Assembly: GCA_963829955.1 (NCBI GenBank)
Contig: CAWHKS010000009.1
Span: 62,001-126,000, forward strand
DNA length: 64,000 bases
Direction of reading: 5' to 3'
Source of the DNA: DASTFY01 sp963829955
Lineage (GTDB): Bacteria > Actinomycetota > Acidimicrobiia > Acidimicrobiales > Ilumatobacteraceae
Notes under the pieces: generated by a model
Seen by the model: only the letters and a program-made list of their open reading frames with translations
The model's database searches: none
What the model was told of the DNA's origin: nothing
Shown here: piece after piece, positions 25,728 through 34,961 of the stretch
Layout: each line of letters begins with the position of its first letter
Numbering within the stretch: the stretch's first letter is position 1
Position numbers and translations under genes: made by a program

Positions 25728-26379
25728 ATGAGGTTGCTCGGACGGCTGACCGTCGCTACTTCGGTGAGCGCGCTGGCGGGGCTCAGTCTCGTGATGTCGG
25801 GCGCGACCGCCGCGGACGCCCAGGCCAATACGTGCACTGGCAACAACGTGATCGAACAGGCGCCCTACAGCTGCACCGAGACCCGGGAGATCGACGGCAT
25901 CACCTTCACGGTCACCCTCAACGTCGACGCCGCCGGGCGGGCGGTGGTCGACTTCACGATGGAGCCGGTGCAGCAGGCCGACGTGCCCATCGTCGGTGCA
26001 CAGCTACACCGACATCAGCTCCGACCCTCGGCAGTTCGTCGACGGCGTGATCCCGGCTGGTGAGACGACGGCACAGCTCGTCGTGCCCCGCATCGAGTGC
26101 GGACAGTTCGACATCAAGGCCGAATTCACGACCCCGGGCGACTCGGCCGGCAACATCGCCGGGCCGGTCGTGACATGGGGTGAGGTCTGCCAGGTGCCGA
26201 CGACCACCACGGTCGCCCCCACCACTGCGGCCTCGAGCGTCTCCCCGACCTCGGTCAGCCCGACCATCCCGTCGACCGGCCCGAGCGGCATCATCGAGGC
26301 GTGGCGCTGGGCCCTGCCGATGCTCGGGCTGGCCGCGGTCCTGATCCTGGCCGCCCGCCGGCGTCCGACGACCGGCTGA
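25728..26379 (+). CDS. Secreted surface protein with sorting-like C-terminus (one frameshift near 25995)
   Basis: The N-terminal signal peptide (MRLLGRLTVATSVSALAGLS, cleavage near ADAQA) is followed by a small domain with paired Cys (NTCTGN, YSCTE). One extra G near 25995 breaks the frame. The next frame continues HSYTDISSDPRQFVDG, then a Thr/Ser linker. The tail is IPSTG, a hydrophobic helix (WALPMLGLAAVLILA) and ARRR, the layout of an LPXTG cell-wall sorting signal with Ile in place of Leu. The restored length is about 216 aa. Function unknown; probably a wall-anchored small beta domain. Confidence 0.7.
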
Positions 26380-26413
26380 GCGTCGCGCGGGCGCCGACCG
26401 ACGGAGGAACGGC

Positions 26414-26809
26414 GTGGCGCAACACGAGATCGAGGTCATCCTCACACGGGAGCTCGCCAGCTATCTGGCGACGGCCGTGTTCGTCGTCGACCCCGAAGGC
26501 GAGCTGATCTACTACAACGAACCCGCCGAACGTCTGCTCGGCACCCGCTTCGACGAGACCGGTCCGATGGCGATGTCGGACTGGACGAGCATGTTCTCGG
26601 CCACCGACGAGAACGACCAACCGCTCAAGGCCGAGCAGCTCCCGCTCGTAGCTGCTCTGCAGTACGGCCGCCCGCAGCACGAACGCTTCCGGATCCGGGG
26701 GCTGGACGGCGGGCGACGGCTGATCGAGGTCACGGCCATCCCGCTCCTCGGGCAGGCCGGTCGGTTCGTGGGCGCGGCAGCCTTGTTCTGGGAGGCCGGC
26801 GAACCGTGA
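26414..26809 (+). CDS. Single PAS-domain protein
   Basis: A 131-aa protein that is one PAS domain: LATAVFVVDPEGELIYYNEPAERLLGTRF, then RFRIRGLDGGRRLIEVTAIPLL and VGAAALFWE. No kinase, cyclase or HTH output domain is attached. The GTG start at 26414 follows GGAGGAAC. Its stop overlaps the metallo-hydrolase start by 4 bases, so the PAS unit may act as a separate sensor for that enzyme. Confidence 0.85.
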   Translation: MAQHEIEVILTRELASYLATAVFVVDPEGELIYYNEPAERLLGTRFDETGPMAMSDWTSMFSATDENDQPLKAEQLPLVAALQYGRPQHERFRIRGLDGGRRLIEVTAIPLLGQAGRFVGAAALFWEAGEP

Positions 26810-27657
26810 TGGTGCGGTTCTGGGGCACGCGCGGATCCCTCGCCACCCCCGGCCTCGACACCGTGCGCTACGGCGGCAACACGTCCTGCGTCGAGGTACG
26901 CACCGACGCCGGCGACCTGGCGGTGCTCGACGCGGGAACAGGCATCCGGGCGCTCGGCCGGGAGATCTCCACGGACGCCAAGCGGGTCGACGTGCTGCTC
27001 AGCCACCTGCACATGGACCACGTGCAAGGCCTGGGCTTCTTCGAGTGCCTCTACCGGGAGGGCTGCCAAGTCCACCTCTGGGGGCCGGCATCGACGACAA
27101 TGTCCCTGCGGGCCCGGCTCACCCGCTACCTGTCACCGCCCCTCTTCCCCGTTCGGCTGCGAGACCTGCCCGCCCTCACGCTGCACGACGTGCCGCTCGG
27201 CCGGTTCGAGATCCCGGGCTTCACCGTGCACTGCGCCCTGGTCCGCCATCCGGCACCGACGGTCGGCTTCCGCCTGGAGGCTGACGACGCCGCTCTCGCC
27301 TACCTGTCGGACCACGAGCCGGCGCTCGGCGTGCGGGACTTCCCGGGACCGCCCGAGTGGACGTCGGGCTTCGACCTCGCCCGCGACGCCGATCTGCTCA
27401 TCCACGACACGCAGTACACGGACGACGAGTACGAGACGAGGATGGGCTGGGGCCACAGCACGGTCGCCCAGACCGTGGCCTTCGTGACCGCCGTCGGCGC
27501 CCGCACCTACGTCCCGTTCCACTACGACCCGACGCACGGCGACGCCGAGCTGGACCAGATGCATGCTGCGGCGGCGGATGCGCTGCGCGGGATCTGCCGA
27601 GTGATCCCCGCCCGCGAGGGCCAGACCCTGTCGGTCACCTCCGGCGGGGTGGCATAG
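26806..27657 (+). CDS. Metallo-beta-lactamase-fold hydrolase (PhnP / cyclic-nucleotide phosphodiesterase-like)
   Basis: A 283-aa metallo-hydrolase. The fold opens FWGTRGSLATPG and YGGNTSCVEV, the metal motif is LLSHLHMDHVQGL (HxHxDH), and later ligands are in YLSDHEP, LIHDTQYTDDEY, GHSTV and FHYDPTHGD. The FWGTRGS/GGNTSC start and DTQYTDEEY pattern are typical of PhnP and class II cAMP phosphodiesterase relatives. The start may be GTG 26806 or ATG 26809. It is translationally coupled to the PAS protein. Confidence 0.85.
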   Translation: MMVRFWGTRGSLATPGLDTVRYGGNTSCVEVRTDAGDLAVLDAGTGIRALGREISTDAKRVDVLLSHLHMDHVQGLGFFECLYREGCQVHLWGPASTTMSLRARLTRYLSPPLFPVRLRDLPALTLHDVPLGRFEIPGFTVHCALVRHPAPTVGFRLEADDAALAYLSDHEPALGVRDFPGPPEWTSGFDLARDADLLIHDTQYTDDEYETRMGWGHSTVAQTVAFVTAVGARTYVPFHYDPTHGDAELDQMHAAAADALRGICRVIPAREGQTLSVTSGGVA

Positions 27658-27663
27658 TCGGCC

Positions 27664-28635
27664 ATGCCCTCCACCCGCGTGTACTGCAAGGGTGTCCTCG
27701 AAGCCGAGGGCTTCCCGGTCGCCGACGTGTCGGACCACCTCGATCGACCCGACACCGTCGTGTGGGTGGACCTCTGCGGACCGTCCATCGACCAGCTGCA
27801 CGAGCTGGCCGACGAGCTCGGTCTCCATGAGCTCGCCGTCGAGGACGCGCTGGGACCGCACCAGCGCCCCAAGATCGACCGATACGCCACGCACGCGTTC
27901 CTGGCGTGCCACTCGGTGCACGTGAACATCGAAGCGGGCGAGCTCGACGAGACGGAGATCGACGCGTTCATCTCCAAGCGTTGGCTCCTCACCGTGCGCA
28001 AGGACGACAACTTCCCCATGGAGCCGGTCATCGACCGGTGGAACCAGTCGCCCGACCTCGCCATCCACGGTGTCGGTTTTCTCTTGTACGGGCTCCTCGA
28101 CGTGGTGGTCGACGGCTACTTCGACGCCGAACGCCAGCTCGACGAGTACTTCGACGAGATCAGCGAGGGCGTCTTCTCCGAGAACCCGCTCCAACCGACG
28201 CAACAGCGCCACTGGTTCGAGATGCGGCGATCGCTGGTGCGGTTCCACCGCCTCGTCATGCCGATGCGGGAGACGATCAGCGGATTGATGCGGCGCGAGC
28301 ACCCCGCCATCGCCGAGCCGCTCTTTCCGTACTACCAGGACGTGTACGACCACGTCCTGCGGGTGAGCGAGTCGACGGACGCGCTGCGGGATCTCGTGGG
28401 CACGATCGTCGACGCCAACCTCGCCTTGCGGGACTACCGCACCAACCAGATCATGAAGAAGGTGACGAGCTGGGCGGCGATCATCGCCGTGCCCACCCTG
28501 ATCACCGGCTACTACGGCATGAACGTGCCCTACCCCACCTCCGGCCAGTCGAGCGGCGTGTACGTGTCCCTCGGTCTGATGGCCGCCATGTCGGGTGGTC
28601 TCTACCTCGTGTTCAAGCGCAAGGACTGGCTGTAG
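27664..28635 (+). CDS. corA: CorA-like Mg2+/Co2+ transporter
   Basis: A 323-aa CorA/Mrs2 channel. A cytosolic alpha/beta domain and a long stalk helix lead to two C-terminal membrane helices separated by the YGMN signature (TGYYGMNVPYP). The basic tail FKRKDWL is typical. It begins 6 bases after the metallo-hydrolase stop, so it probably belongs to the same transcript as the PAS and hydrolase genes. Confidence 0.93.
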   Translation: MPSTRVYCKGVLEAEGFPVADVSDHLDRPDTVVWVDLCGPSIDQLHELADELGLHELAVEDALGPHQRPKIDRYATHAFLACHSVHVNIEAGELDETEIDAFISKRWLLTVRKDDNFPMEPVIDRWNQSPDLAIHGVGFLLYGLLDVVVDGYFDAERQLDEYFDEISEGVFSENPLQPTQQRHWFEMRRSLVRFHRLVMPMRETISGLMRREHPAIAEPLFPYYQDVYDHVLRVSESTDALRDLVGTIVDANLALRDYRTNQIMKKVTSWAAIIAVPTLITGYYGMNVPYPTSGQSSGVYVSLGLMAAMSGGLYLVFKRKDWL

Positions 28636-28643
28636 CGGGGGCC

Positions 28644-31457
28644 TCAGGAGCCCTGGCTGGTGTCCGGCTCGTACAGGCAGCCGTAGCCGGCGGGCCGGCC
28701 GACCGCCTCGGGCACTTCGCCCAGGTCGAAGAGTTCCGGGGTCTGGGGGTTCGCCGTTGCGAACGCAAGCGCCCCGCTGGCGAACCGGTCGGCCCCGACG
28801 GTCTCCGCCGCTGCCGCCACGACCTCCTGCTCGGCGGCCGTGGTATCGAGGCCGGCCACCGCGCTCAATGCCTGATCGGCCTGGTCGGCCAGCAAGGTGA
28901 CCGAGTCCTCGTCGGCGCCCAGGGATTCCAGGGCGGCGACTGCGGCCCGGGCGCGGTCGAGCACGCGTTGGGCGCGGGCGGCGAGCTCGGTAGGTGCGGC
29001 GGCGACGAACGCTGGCAACCGCCGGGCCAGTACGGGGCCGAAGGCCAGGTCGTGCTGGCCGGCTTCGCCATCGGGCTCGGTGGACGCGCCCAGGGCCCAG
29101 GCGTAGATCGCCTTCCTGGCCTCCGGCAGGGCGGCGCAGAAGGCGGCTGGGTCGCCGCCGGTGAGGCGCTGGATCGGTGTGGCGGTGAGGGGCGGGCCGG
29201 TGTCGGCCGGGGCTGCGGTGGCCGCCGTGGTCGAAATGGTGCTGGTGCTCGTGGCGCCGCCGGCCACCGTCGTGGTTCCCGCGGTCGGACCGGTCGTGGC
29301 CGTCGCCGCGGACCCGCCGAGCAGGGAGCGCAGCTCTTGTGCGTGCTGGTCCGCGGTGTCGACCAGGTCGCCGCGGCCGGCGAAGTCCACGGCGACGATC
29401 GTGGGGAAGAGTCCCCTCTCCTCGATGCACCGCTCCATCCGGTCCTCGAGGACGGTGCGGTGGTTGGCCCGCGAAGCCGCGGCCGGATCGGCCAGGCCCT
29501 TCTTGCTGACCCAGTGGTTGATGAGCAGCAGCGGCGCCGATGCCGGCCCGCGGTTGGGCTGGCAGTCGAACGCCTCGACGCTCGGGTAGGTGAACGGCGT
29601 CTCCTGGAACCACTCGTACGTCTGGTGGTACCAGTCCGGGCCGCCCGCCCCGCCCACCTCGGCGAACACGAGCAGCGTCGTGCCGACGTCGATGAGGTCA
29701 CCCAACTTCGGCAGGGGCTCCCCCGGCTGCAGCATGGCCACACGGTCGCCGAGTCCGGCCTGCTCGATGGCGGCCGCCGTGTCGGCCGGGGTCGTCGCGT
29801 CCTGGATGTCGAGGATGACCACCTCCTCGGGATGGGTGTCGAGAAAGCCCTTCACATCGGCCAGGACGCTGGCGAAGCTGACGGCGCCCAACTCGCAGTA
29901 GTTGTGGCAGAGGTAGATGGACCGCTTGGCGTTGGCGGCCCGCGTGGCCCTGGTTGCGAGCTCGTCGGCGCGGGCGGCGACCTCAGGGTCGATCTCCTCG
30001 CCTGGCGCGGTGACCGGAGGGCCGACACGGTCGGTGATGACGAGCGGTGTGCCCGCTCCGGGCAACCGGGCCGAGGACGGGACGCCGTAGTGGGTGTCGA
30101 TGAGCAGCGCCCGGACGCCGGCGTCGAGCTGCGCCTTGATCGTGTTGACCTGCTCACCGAACAGCCACCCGGGGTAGAGCGCCGACGCCATCGAGTTGTG
30201 GGTGCCGGGGAACACCACTTGGTCCAGCCGCAGGTCGCACCGTTCCTGAGCGCCGTTGCACTGCTGGATCCCGAGCGCTTCGGCCTTCTGGCCGGCCTGG
30301 CGCGTGCTCACGACGAGGCCCACGGTCAGGAGGCCGACGAGGACGACCGCGGTCCCAGCGATGAGCAGGTGCCGGGCCCGATGAGGCGGCCGGCCGTGCT
30401 CACGGGCCGCTCCGGCGGCACCAGAGCCGATCAGGCCGACCAGCTCCGTCACGGCGAGGTAGCTCAGCCACAGGCCGCCGGCCACGATCAGGACCTCGAA
30501 GTTGCCTTGCGGGTCTTGGATGAACAAGAGCCCGATGAGCAGGCCGAGCACCCCGAGCAGGATCGTCCCGCCGGTCGTCGCCCGCCGGCGTTCGATCCAC
30601 GCCGCGAACCTCGACCGGACCACGCTCGGCGTGAGCCGCGCGGCCGCGCCTCCGAGCGCGCCGGCGGCCGCCGCGGTGACGATGCCGTACCCCATGATCC
30701 AGAAGCCGGCGGTGTCCAGGTCTGCGGTGGCCCGAGCCAGCGCGCCCTGCACGGCCTCGGACAGCTCGGCGCCGTCGATGCGCTGTCCGGCATAGATGCG
30801 AAGGCCCTTGAGGAGGGCGACGATCACGAGGCCGTCGATGACCAGCATCCAGCCCACCCGGGCGACGGTGCGCCGGCGATCGCGGCTGAGCGCGATGGCC
30901 GCCGCGGCGAGGACGATCCCGCCGATGATCCCGATGAGGGCAGTCAGCTCGATGACGTCGTCGAGCTCCCAGATGTGGAGCTGATCGGCGCGCCGCGTGA
31001 CGTCGGCCAGGCTCCGTCCCAGCCCGGCGCCGCCGGCCTTGGTGGTGCTGCTCGCCGACCGCTGCTCGAGACTCGCCGAGACGAGCGCGAACGAGTCGGA
31101 GAGGTCCAACCCGCCGGCGCCCCCCAGGCCGTCGATGAGCGACTCGTGGGTCTGGCGGATGGCCGTGCGAAAGATCGAGCGGAACGTGTCGGTGTCGACG
31201 ACCGCCTCGACGGCGAGGATGGCCGCGGGCCGGAAGGCGATGGCCTGCTCGTTCCCGGCGCGGGCGAGCTGCTCGGTGAGGCGTTCGGCCACCTCACGGC
31301 GCACGGACGACGAGTCCAGGAGCTGCACGGCACGGCGGCTGAACGTCGCGCTGTCGTAGATGGTCGAGTCGGCCCAGGCCGCGATCACGCCAATGGGGAC
31401 CAGCACTCCGCTCAGCACGAGCAGCGCCGTGCTCAGCCCCGACCGGACCCGCTGCAT
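28644..31457 (-). CDS. Large membrane protein with extracytoplasmic PI-PLC-X-like domain
   Basis: A 937-aa protein of unusual layout. One membrane helix lies near residues 8-30, a helical extracytoplasmic stretch follows, then about six membrane helices fill residues 165-385. Next is a phosphatidylinositol-phospholipase-C X-like domain (about 400-720) with FPGTHNSMASA, LLIDTHYG, YLCHNYCELG and VVILDIQD. The two histidines match the catalytic pair of bacterial PI-PLC. A Thr/Ala-rich linker (GTTTVAGGATSTSTIS) joins a final helical domain. The substrate may be a phosphoinositide or a polyol-phosphate lipid; PI is abundant in actinobacteria. It is convergent with corA and divergent from the amidase. 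Confidence 0.8.
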   Translation of the reverse strand: MQRVRSGLSTALLVLSGVLVPIGVIAAWADSTIYDSATFSRRAVQLLDSSSVRREVAERLTEQLARAGNEQAIAFRPAAILAVEAVVDTDTFRSIFRTAIRQTHESLIDGLGGAGGLDLSDSFALVSASLEQRSASSTTKAGGAGLGRSLADVTRRADQLHIWELDDVIELTALIGIIGGIVLAAAAIALSRDRRRTVARVGWMLVIDGLVIVALLKGLRIYAGQRIDGAELSEAVQGALARATADLDTAGFWIMGYGIVTAAAAGALGGAAARLTPSVVRSRFAAWIERRRATTGGTILLGVLGLLIGLLFIQDPQGNFEVLIVAGGLWLSYLAVTELVGLIGSGAAGAAREHGRPPHRARHLLIAGTAVVLVGLLTVGLVVSTRQAGQKAEALGIQQCNGAQERCDLRLDQVVFPGTHNSMASALYPGWLFGEQVNTIKAQLDAGVRALLIDTHYGVPSSARLPGAGTPLVITDRVGPPVTAPGEEIDPEVAARADELATRATRAANAKRSIYLCHNYCELGAVSFASVLADVKGFLDTHPEEVVILDIQDATTPADTAAAIEQAGLGDRVAMLQPGEPLPKLGDLIDVGTTLLVFAEVGGAGGPDWYHQTYEWFQETPFTYPSVEAFDCQPNRGPASAPLLLINHWVSKKGLADPAAASRANHRTVLEDRMERCIEERGLFPTIVAVDFAGRGDLVDTADQHAQELRSLLGGSAATATTGPTAGTTTVAGGATSTSTISTTAATAAPADTGPPLTATPIQRLTGGDPAAFCAALPEARKAIYAWALGASTEPDGEAGQHDLAFGPVLARRLPAFVAAAPTELAARAQRVLDRARAAVAALESLGADEDSVTLLADQADQALSAVAGLDTTAAEQEVVAAAAETVGADRFASGALAFATANPQTPELFDLGEVPEAVGRPAGYGCLYEPDTSQGS

Positions 31458-31526
31458 GAGAAGGGGAATCTACGCCCGGCCAGCCCACCCTCTCGCGCGG
31501 GCGACGGCGCACGTACGATCCCGCCG

Positions 31527-32940
31527 ATGGAGCTGTGGAGGCTGTCGGCCACGGAACTGCTCGACGGCTACGCCCGCGGTACGTTCAGCTGCGCGGAGGT
31601 CGTGACCGACGTCGTCGCCCACATCCGCGCCCGCAACCCGGCGCTCAACGCCATCGTGATCGACCTCGGCGACGACGCGCTCGTCGCTGCCCGCGCCGCC
31701 GACGACGCGCGTGCGCGCGGCGGACCGCTCGGCGCGCTCCACGGCGTCCCCGCCACCATCAAGCAGAACATCGACGTCGCCGGCCAACCCACACCGAACG
31801 GCCTGCCGGCGCTGAAGAACAACGTGGCCCCGGACGATTCGGCCGTCACCGCCAACCTGCGGCGGGCCGGCGCGTTGTTCGTCGGCCGCACCAACGTGCC
31901 CGAGCTCTCGATGCGGTTCACGACCTCCAACCCGCTCGATGGCCGCACGGTCAACCCGTGGCACCCCGAGGCGTCGCCGGGCGGCTCGTCGGGCGGCGCC
32001 GGCGCGGCCGCGGCGGCGGGCTTCGGGCCCCTGCACCACGGCAACGACATCGCCGGCAGCCTGCGGGTTCCGGCGTGGTGCAACGGCGTCGCCACCATCA
32101 AGCCCAGCCAGGGGCGCATGCCCGCGTACAACCCGACTTCGACCACCGAGCGGGGCCTGCTCGCCGGCCTGATGTCCTGCCAGGGCATCCTCGCCCGGAC
32201 CACGGCAGACGTCCGGCTCGCCACCCGGATGATGGCGGCGCGCGACCCGCGGGACCCGTGGTGGTCGCCGGCGCCGTTCGATGGCGCTCCGCTGTCGGCG
32301 CCGATCCGGGTCGCGGTCACGACCAATCCCCACGCGTACCCCATCGACGAGCGGGTGGCGGCCCTCGTCGACCGCGCCGCGGGCCTGCTGGCCGAGGCCG
32401 GCTACGCGGTCGACGCCGTGGAGCCCCCACCGATCACCGAGCCGGCCCGGGGTTGGATCGAGCGCGGGCATCACCGAGATCAAGCTGACCCTCGACGAGT
32501 CCGTCCGCCGGCACGGCAGCGACGAGCTCGGCGCCGTCTTCGACGCCTACTACGACATGGGCGAGCTGCTCGACCTGGCCGGCTATCGCGCCGCGCTGTC
32601 GGACCGCACGCGCATGATGAGGGCCTGGAGCCTGTTCCAGGAGGAGCATCCGCTCGTGCTGACGCCGCTCCTCATGCGCCCGTGGTTCCCCTGGGATTAC
32701 GACGCTCAGGGGCCGGCCGCGGTGCGGGACCTGTTCGGCTCGGCCATCTACAGCTATGGCGTCAACTTCCTCGGCCTGCCCGCCGGCGTCGTCCCTGTGG
32801 GTCTGGTGGACGGTCTGCCCGTCGGCGTCCAGATCATCGGCCCGCGCTTGCGCGAGGACCTCGTGCTCGACGCCATGGAAGCGGTCGAGGCGCGCGCCGG
32901 CCCGCTTCTGGACCAGCTCTGGTCGACCTGGCCCACCTGA
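31527..32940 (+). CDS. Amidase (amidase-signature family), frameshifted near 32460
   Basis: An amidase-signature enzyme of about 470 aa. Lys is in ATIKQNIDVAG, the Gly/Ser loop is SPGGSSGGAGAAAAAG, and the nucleophile Ser is in NDIAGSLRVPAW. The frame changes near 32460, where GWI is followed by SAGITEIKLTLDES after one extra base. The rest, including GLPAGVVPVGLVDGLPVGVQIIGP, is normal to the stop at 32940. It differs from the 15.5-kb amidase and is not its copy. Probable sequencing indel. Confidence 0.85.
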
Positions 32941-32973
32941 GGGCGACACGCCGCACCGCGTCGGGACGGGACC

Positions 32974-33675
32974 TCAGCGGCTGAGGACCCACGCGACGAC
33001 GAAGGGCACCGAGTTCGTGGCGCAATGGGCAAGGATCGGCGCCACCAGGCTCCGCGAGGCGACGCGCAACCAGCAGAAGCCGAGACCGATCGCGGTCGTC
33101 GCCACCATGGTGCCGAGGACGGTGCTCAGCTTCCCGGCACTGACCAGCGCCTCGTTCTCGGCGTCACCCCGCCACGCGGGGTACACGTGCCACAGTCCGA
33201 ACAGGACGGACGCGACCACGACGGCCACGAGGGTCGGAGCGATCCGCCGCAGCAGCCCGAGCAGTACGCCGCGGAAGATGAGCTCCTCCACCAGCACCGT
33301 GCCGATGGGGATGGTGACGAAAGCCTTGAGGAGCATGGCGCCGAAGCCGATCTCGACCCGGTCGTCGTCGAAGGCGGACGAGAACGCGGGCACGAGCGCG
33401 GCGATCACCACGACCGCGGTCACCACACCGGCGGCGATCGCGCCGTAGCGCAGACCGCGCGGAACGTCGTCGACGGCGAGGCCGAGCTCGATCGCGGTCA
33501 TGCCCGCGGCGACGCCGATGCCGACGGCGACCGCGGCCAGGCTCAGGTTGAACACGAAGTGGTACCCGTCGGGGACGACGGCGGAGCGGAGGAAGTTGGC
33601 CGCGCCGACGACGAGGACCAGCACCACGAGCGCGACGAGGGTCCCCGTCATGCCCACCGGCTGACGATCCGTCAC
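32974..33675 (-). CDS. CPBP-family intramembrane glutamic protease (CAAX-type)
   Basis: A 233-aa integral membrane protein with about seven helices. The ABI/CPBP motifs are VEELIFRGVLLG (EExxxR), FGLWHVYPAW (FxxxH) and PILAHCATNSV (HxxxN). Members are Rce1-like proteases, often linked to peptide processing or immunity, but no bacteriocin gene is near. GTG 33675 overlaps the ROK stop by 4 bases. Confidence 0.87.
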   Translation of the reverse strand: MTDRQPVGMTGTLVALVVLVLVVGAANFLRSAVVPDGYHFVFNLSLAAVAVGIGVAAGMTAIELGLAVDDVPRGLRYGAIAAGVVTAVVVIAALVPAFSSAFDDDRVEIGFGAMLLKAFVTIPIGTVLVEELIFRGVLLGLLRRIAPTLVAVVVASVLFGLWHVYPAWRGDAENEALVSAGKLSTVLGTMVATTAIGLGFCWLRVASRSLVAPILAHCATNSVPFVVAWVLSR

Positions 33676-34925
33676 GCCCCACCGCCCGTTCGTCCGGGCA
33701 GGCACCGGGGGTCGTCGAGGACGGGCTGCAGCGCCAGCTCGCCGGCGCCGAGGAGGATGGCGTCCTCGCCGAGGGCGGCGGGGACGATCGGGACCTGGCT
33801 GGCGGCGTCCAGGAACGAGCGCCGGCGGACGGTCTCCGCCAGCCGTTCGGGCATGGCCGCCCAGACGTCCGCGAAGAGTCCCCCGAGCACGATTCGATCG
33901 GGGTTGAAGAGGTTGACGAGGGCGGCCAGCGCCCCGCCGAGCCGGTCGGACACGCGCCGGACGGCGGCCCGAGCCTCCGGGTCGGTCGCCGCCGCCCGCA
34001 CGATGCCGCGCGCCGGCGCCTCGACGTCGTCATCGGCCGCGAGCCCCCGGGCCATCGGCTCGGGGAGGAGGGCGAGGGGATCGGCCTCGACGTCCAGGCA
34101 GCCGCGGTTACCGCAGTGGCACAGCCGCCCCCGCGGCTCCACGGTGATGTGACCGACCTCGAGGGCGTACCCGGCGCTCCCCGTGAAGAGGTGACCGCCC
34201 GTGACGAGCGCTCCGCCGACGCCCCGGGCGGCGGTCGTGACGAAGAGCATGTCCGACGCGCCGGTGCCCGCGCCGTGACGGTGCTCGGCCAGCGCGGCCA
34301 GGTTGGCGTCGTTGCCGACATGGACGGCCACGGTGGCGCCGGCATCGTCCAGCAGGCCGGTGAGGGTCTCCATGACCGGGACCGACGGCGGCCAGTCGAG
34401 GTACAGCGCGGCCAGCGCGCGCTCGTCGGCGCGCGACACGGCGGAAGGCACGGCCACCCCGAGCCCGATGCAGGGCCGCGGCGTCGATCGCAGCACGTCG
34501 ACGACGGAGGACGCGACAGCCGCCAGCACCCGCTCCGGGGTGGGCGGCCGCGGCAGCGTGCGGACCGACGACGTCACGACCGTCCCGCCGATGCCCACCA
34601 GACCGACGCGGTAGGCGCGGGCGCGGATCTGGACGGCGACGACGACGGGGCCCGCCGGGTGAGCGAGCACGAGGTGGGACGGCCGTCCCGCGGTCCCGGC
34701 CGGCGGTGGGCTGGTCTCGACGGCGATGAGCCGGAGGGCCCGGAGCTCCTCGAGCACGGCGCCGGTGGCGCTGCGGGACAGGCCGAGGCGGACGGTGAGG
34801 TCGTTGCGCCGCATCGGGCCCTCGGTGTGGACGAGGTGCAGGGCGGTCGCGAGGTTGTCGTGACGCCCCCACGACGATCGCCGGTCATCAAGCTGCTCGG
34901 CACGACGAGCGCCGGGCGGAGGCAT
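33672..34925 (-). CDS. ROK-family transcriptional regulator
   Basis: A 417-aa protein. The N-terminal winged helix (LHLVHTEGPMRRNDLTVRLGLSRSATGAVLEELRALRLI) precedes an ROK sugar-kinase-like domain with VGNDANLAALAEHRHG, the glycine-rich TTAARGVGGALVTGGHLF, EVGHITVEPRG and the zinc motif CHCGNRGCLDVE. ROK repressors of the NagC/Mlc/XylR type sense sugars or sugar phosphates. It is divergent from an MFS transporter, which it probably controls. The start is ATG 34925. Confidence 0.9.
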   Translation of the reverse strand: MPPPGARRAEQLDDRRSSWGRHDNLATALHLVHTEGPMRRNDLTVRLGLSRSATGAVLEELRALRLIAVETSPPPAGTAGRPSHLVLAHPAGPVVVAVQIRARAYRVGLVGIGGTVVTSSVRTLPRPPTPERVLAAVASSVVDVLRSTPRPCIGLGVAVPSAVSRADERALAALYLDWPPSVPVMETLTGLLDDAGATVAVHVGNDANLAALAEHRHGAGTGASDMLFVTTAARGVGGALVTGGHLFTGSAGYALEVGHITVEPRGRLCHCGNRGCLDVEADPLALLPEPMARGLAADDDVEAPARGIVRAAATDPEARAAVRRVSDRLGGALAALVNLFNPDRIVLGGLFADVWAAMPERLAETVRRRSFLDAASQVPIVPAALGEDAILLGAGELALQPVLDDPRCLPGRTGGGA

Positions 34926-34940
34926 CGGCGTAGAGTAGGA

Positions 34941-34961
34941 TTTGTGCGGTTGCAGAACAAA
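34941..34961. promoter_or_regulatory. Inverted repeat between ROK regulator and MFS gene
   Basis: TTTGT and ACAAA arms 11 bp apart (34941-34945 and 34957-34961), overlapping the GTG start of the MFS gene and 16 bp before the ROK start. The spacing suits a helical-turn-separated dimer. It may be the ROK operator, but the arms are short. Confidence 0.35.

Noticed and set aside
28644..29613. Separate short secreted protein in another frame of the PLC-like gene
   Set aside because: Only compositional bias. The 937-aa frame is continuous and shows the PLC motifs.
27906..32984. A 5-kb open plus-strand frame over corA, the PLC-like gene and the amidase
   Set aside because: It is open only because GC-rich codons of the real genes avoid stops in that phase. 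It lacks recognisable domains except where it coincides with the true amidase frame after 31527.
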